A DNA stretch of 6,229 nucleotides from Thermoplasmata archaeon (GTDB taxonomy: Archaea > Thermoplasmatota > Thermoplasmata > Thermoplasmatales > GCA-001856825), in assembly GCA_021831005.1 (NCBI GenBank), contig JAKBNO010000069.1, positions 1 to 6,229 of the forward strand, given 5' to 3'. This document shows positions 5,963-6,229 of this stretch, in pieces. The notes beneath the pieces were generated by a model that had not been told where the DNA came from, did not search any database, and saw nothing but the letters and a program-made list of their open reading frames with translations. Positions within the stretch are counted from its first letter, which is position 1; every line of letters starts with the position of its first letter. Made by a program: the position numbers and the translations under genes.

Positions 5963-5980
5963 TGACCGATACCTCGGTCA
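5963..5980. promoter_or_regulatory. Perfect inverted repeat TGACCGA-N4-TCGGTCA, candidate operator
   Basis: TGACCGA at 5963-5969 and TCGGTCA at 5974-5980 are exact reverse complements around TACC. The 18-bp element fills the space between the TATA-like box and the ATG, and its last base is the A of that ATG. If the mRNA is leaderless the element is DNA only. A dimeric repressor bound there would block polymerase recruitment or initiation. The symmetry is seen directly; the operator role is inference. Confidence 0.5.
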
Positions 5981-6229
5981 TGAGAAAGATACTGATGATT
6001 CCAGGGCCGATTGAATACGAAAGCAAGGTTCTGAATGCAATGTCTTTGCCGACTATGTCTCACTCTTCTAAGGAATTTGTCTCAATTTTCAGGGATTCGC
6101 TGCTGAACCTCTCCACGATATTCGGTGCCTCACCTAGCGACAGTTTACCTTTCATAGTCTCGGGGTCTGGGACTCTGGGAATGGAATTGTCAACTGTGAA
6201 TTTTATCAATAGGGATTCAAGAGTTCTAG
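5980..6229 (+). CDS. Class V PLP aminotransferase (alanine/serine-glyoxylate or serine-pyruvate type), 3' end cut by window edge
   Basis: Only the first 83 codons are present; the frame is open to the right edge. The start MRKILMIPGPIEYESKVLNAM matches the MxPGPT.V...VL.AM opening of the AGXT/SgaA/PhnW class V group. It is followed by SHSSKEFVSIFRDSLLNLSTIFG (family HRSxEF....E...L...FG) and by VSGSGTLGMELSTVNFI, the family GSGT.AME....N motif that lies against the PLP phosphate. The PLP lysine lies beyond the window. Members transfer amino groups among alanine, serine, glyoxylate, pyruvate and hydroxypyruvate; 2-aminoethylphosphonate aminotransferase is the main alternative, and the fragment cannot decide. 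The ATG at 5980 has a TATA-like box 26 nt upstream and overlaps an inverted repeat by one base. Serine-pyruvate activity would yield hydroxypyruvate, a precursor of glycerate, giving a possible link to the glycerate kinase at the other end. Confidence 0.88.
   Translation, partial: MRKILMIPGPIEYESKVLNAMSLPTMSHSSKEFVSIFRDSLLNLSTIFGASPSDSLPFIVSGSGTLGMELSTVNFINRDSRVL

Noticed and set aside
5472..6026. 184-residue open frame on the minus strand across tag and the aminotransferase promoter
   Set aside because: It is antisense to the well-supported tag gene and the aminotransferase start. Its translation has no recognisable family pattern.

Overview
The window looks like a piece of an archaeal chromosome. 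Three starts have a TATA-like box centred about 24-27 nt upstream with no Shine-Dalgarno sequence, which is the archaeal leaderless arrangement, while a fourth gene has a GGTGA Shine-Dalgarno. The gene set also fits: an MOFRL-type glycerate 2-kinase, an archaeal-looking pyruvate kinase core, a Dph6-like ATP pyrophosphatase and an alanine/serine-glyoxylate-type aminotransferase. Arginine is coded mostly by AGG/AGA and base composition is moderate. Glycerate 2-kinase plus pyruvate kinase suggests a lineage using a non-phosphorylative or branched Entner-Doudoroff route, such as Thermoplasmata or Sulfolobales-like Thermoproteota, but I cannot fix the lineage by reading alone.

Layout. At 1-1046 (+) is the C-terminal three quarters or so of a glycerate 2-kinase, cut by the left edge. 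At 1057-2622 (-) a complete YtcJ/AepA-type amidohydrolase converges on it, with 10 bp between the two stop codons. A compact 97-bp divergent promoter region (2623-2719) separates the amidohydrolase from a Dph6-like PP-loop enzyme at 2720-3391 (+). A T-rich candidate terminator follows, then a 560-residue pyruvate kinase with an extra C-terminal domain at 3461-5143 (+). After a 169-bp spacer comes a tag-type 3-methyladenine DNA glycosylase I at 5313-5891 (+). The start of a class V aminotransferase at 5980 (+) runs off the right edge. No tRNA, rRNA, CRISPR array, insertion sequence or replication origin was recognised.

How the genes may work together. Glycerate 2-kinase makes 2-phosphoglycerate, enolase (not seen here) would make PEP, and pyruvate kinase makes pyruvate and ATP. 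The aminotransferase belongs to a family that interconverts serine/hydroxypyruvate, alanine/pyruvate and glyoxylate/glycine, so it could feed glycerate through a hydroxypyruvate reductase (not seen here). This is a plausible shared metabolic theme, but the genes are not one operon. The amidohydrolase, the ATP pyrophosphatase and the DNA glycosylase have no evident link to it.

Most of the window is ordinary housekeeping content. The points that deserve a second look are: a pyruvate kinase tail resembling a PEP-utiliser swivelling domain without its phospho-histidine; a Dph6-like protein carrying the GENGEFHT-type rather than the GGEFETF-type signature; an exact 21-bp repeat in two promoter regions; a perfect TGACCGA/TCGGTCA inverted repeat between TATA and ATG of the aminotransferase; and window ends that both look like XbaI half-sites, suggesting a cloned restriction fragment.
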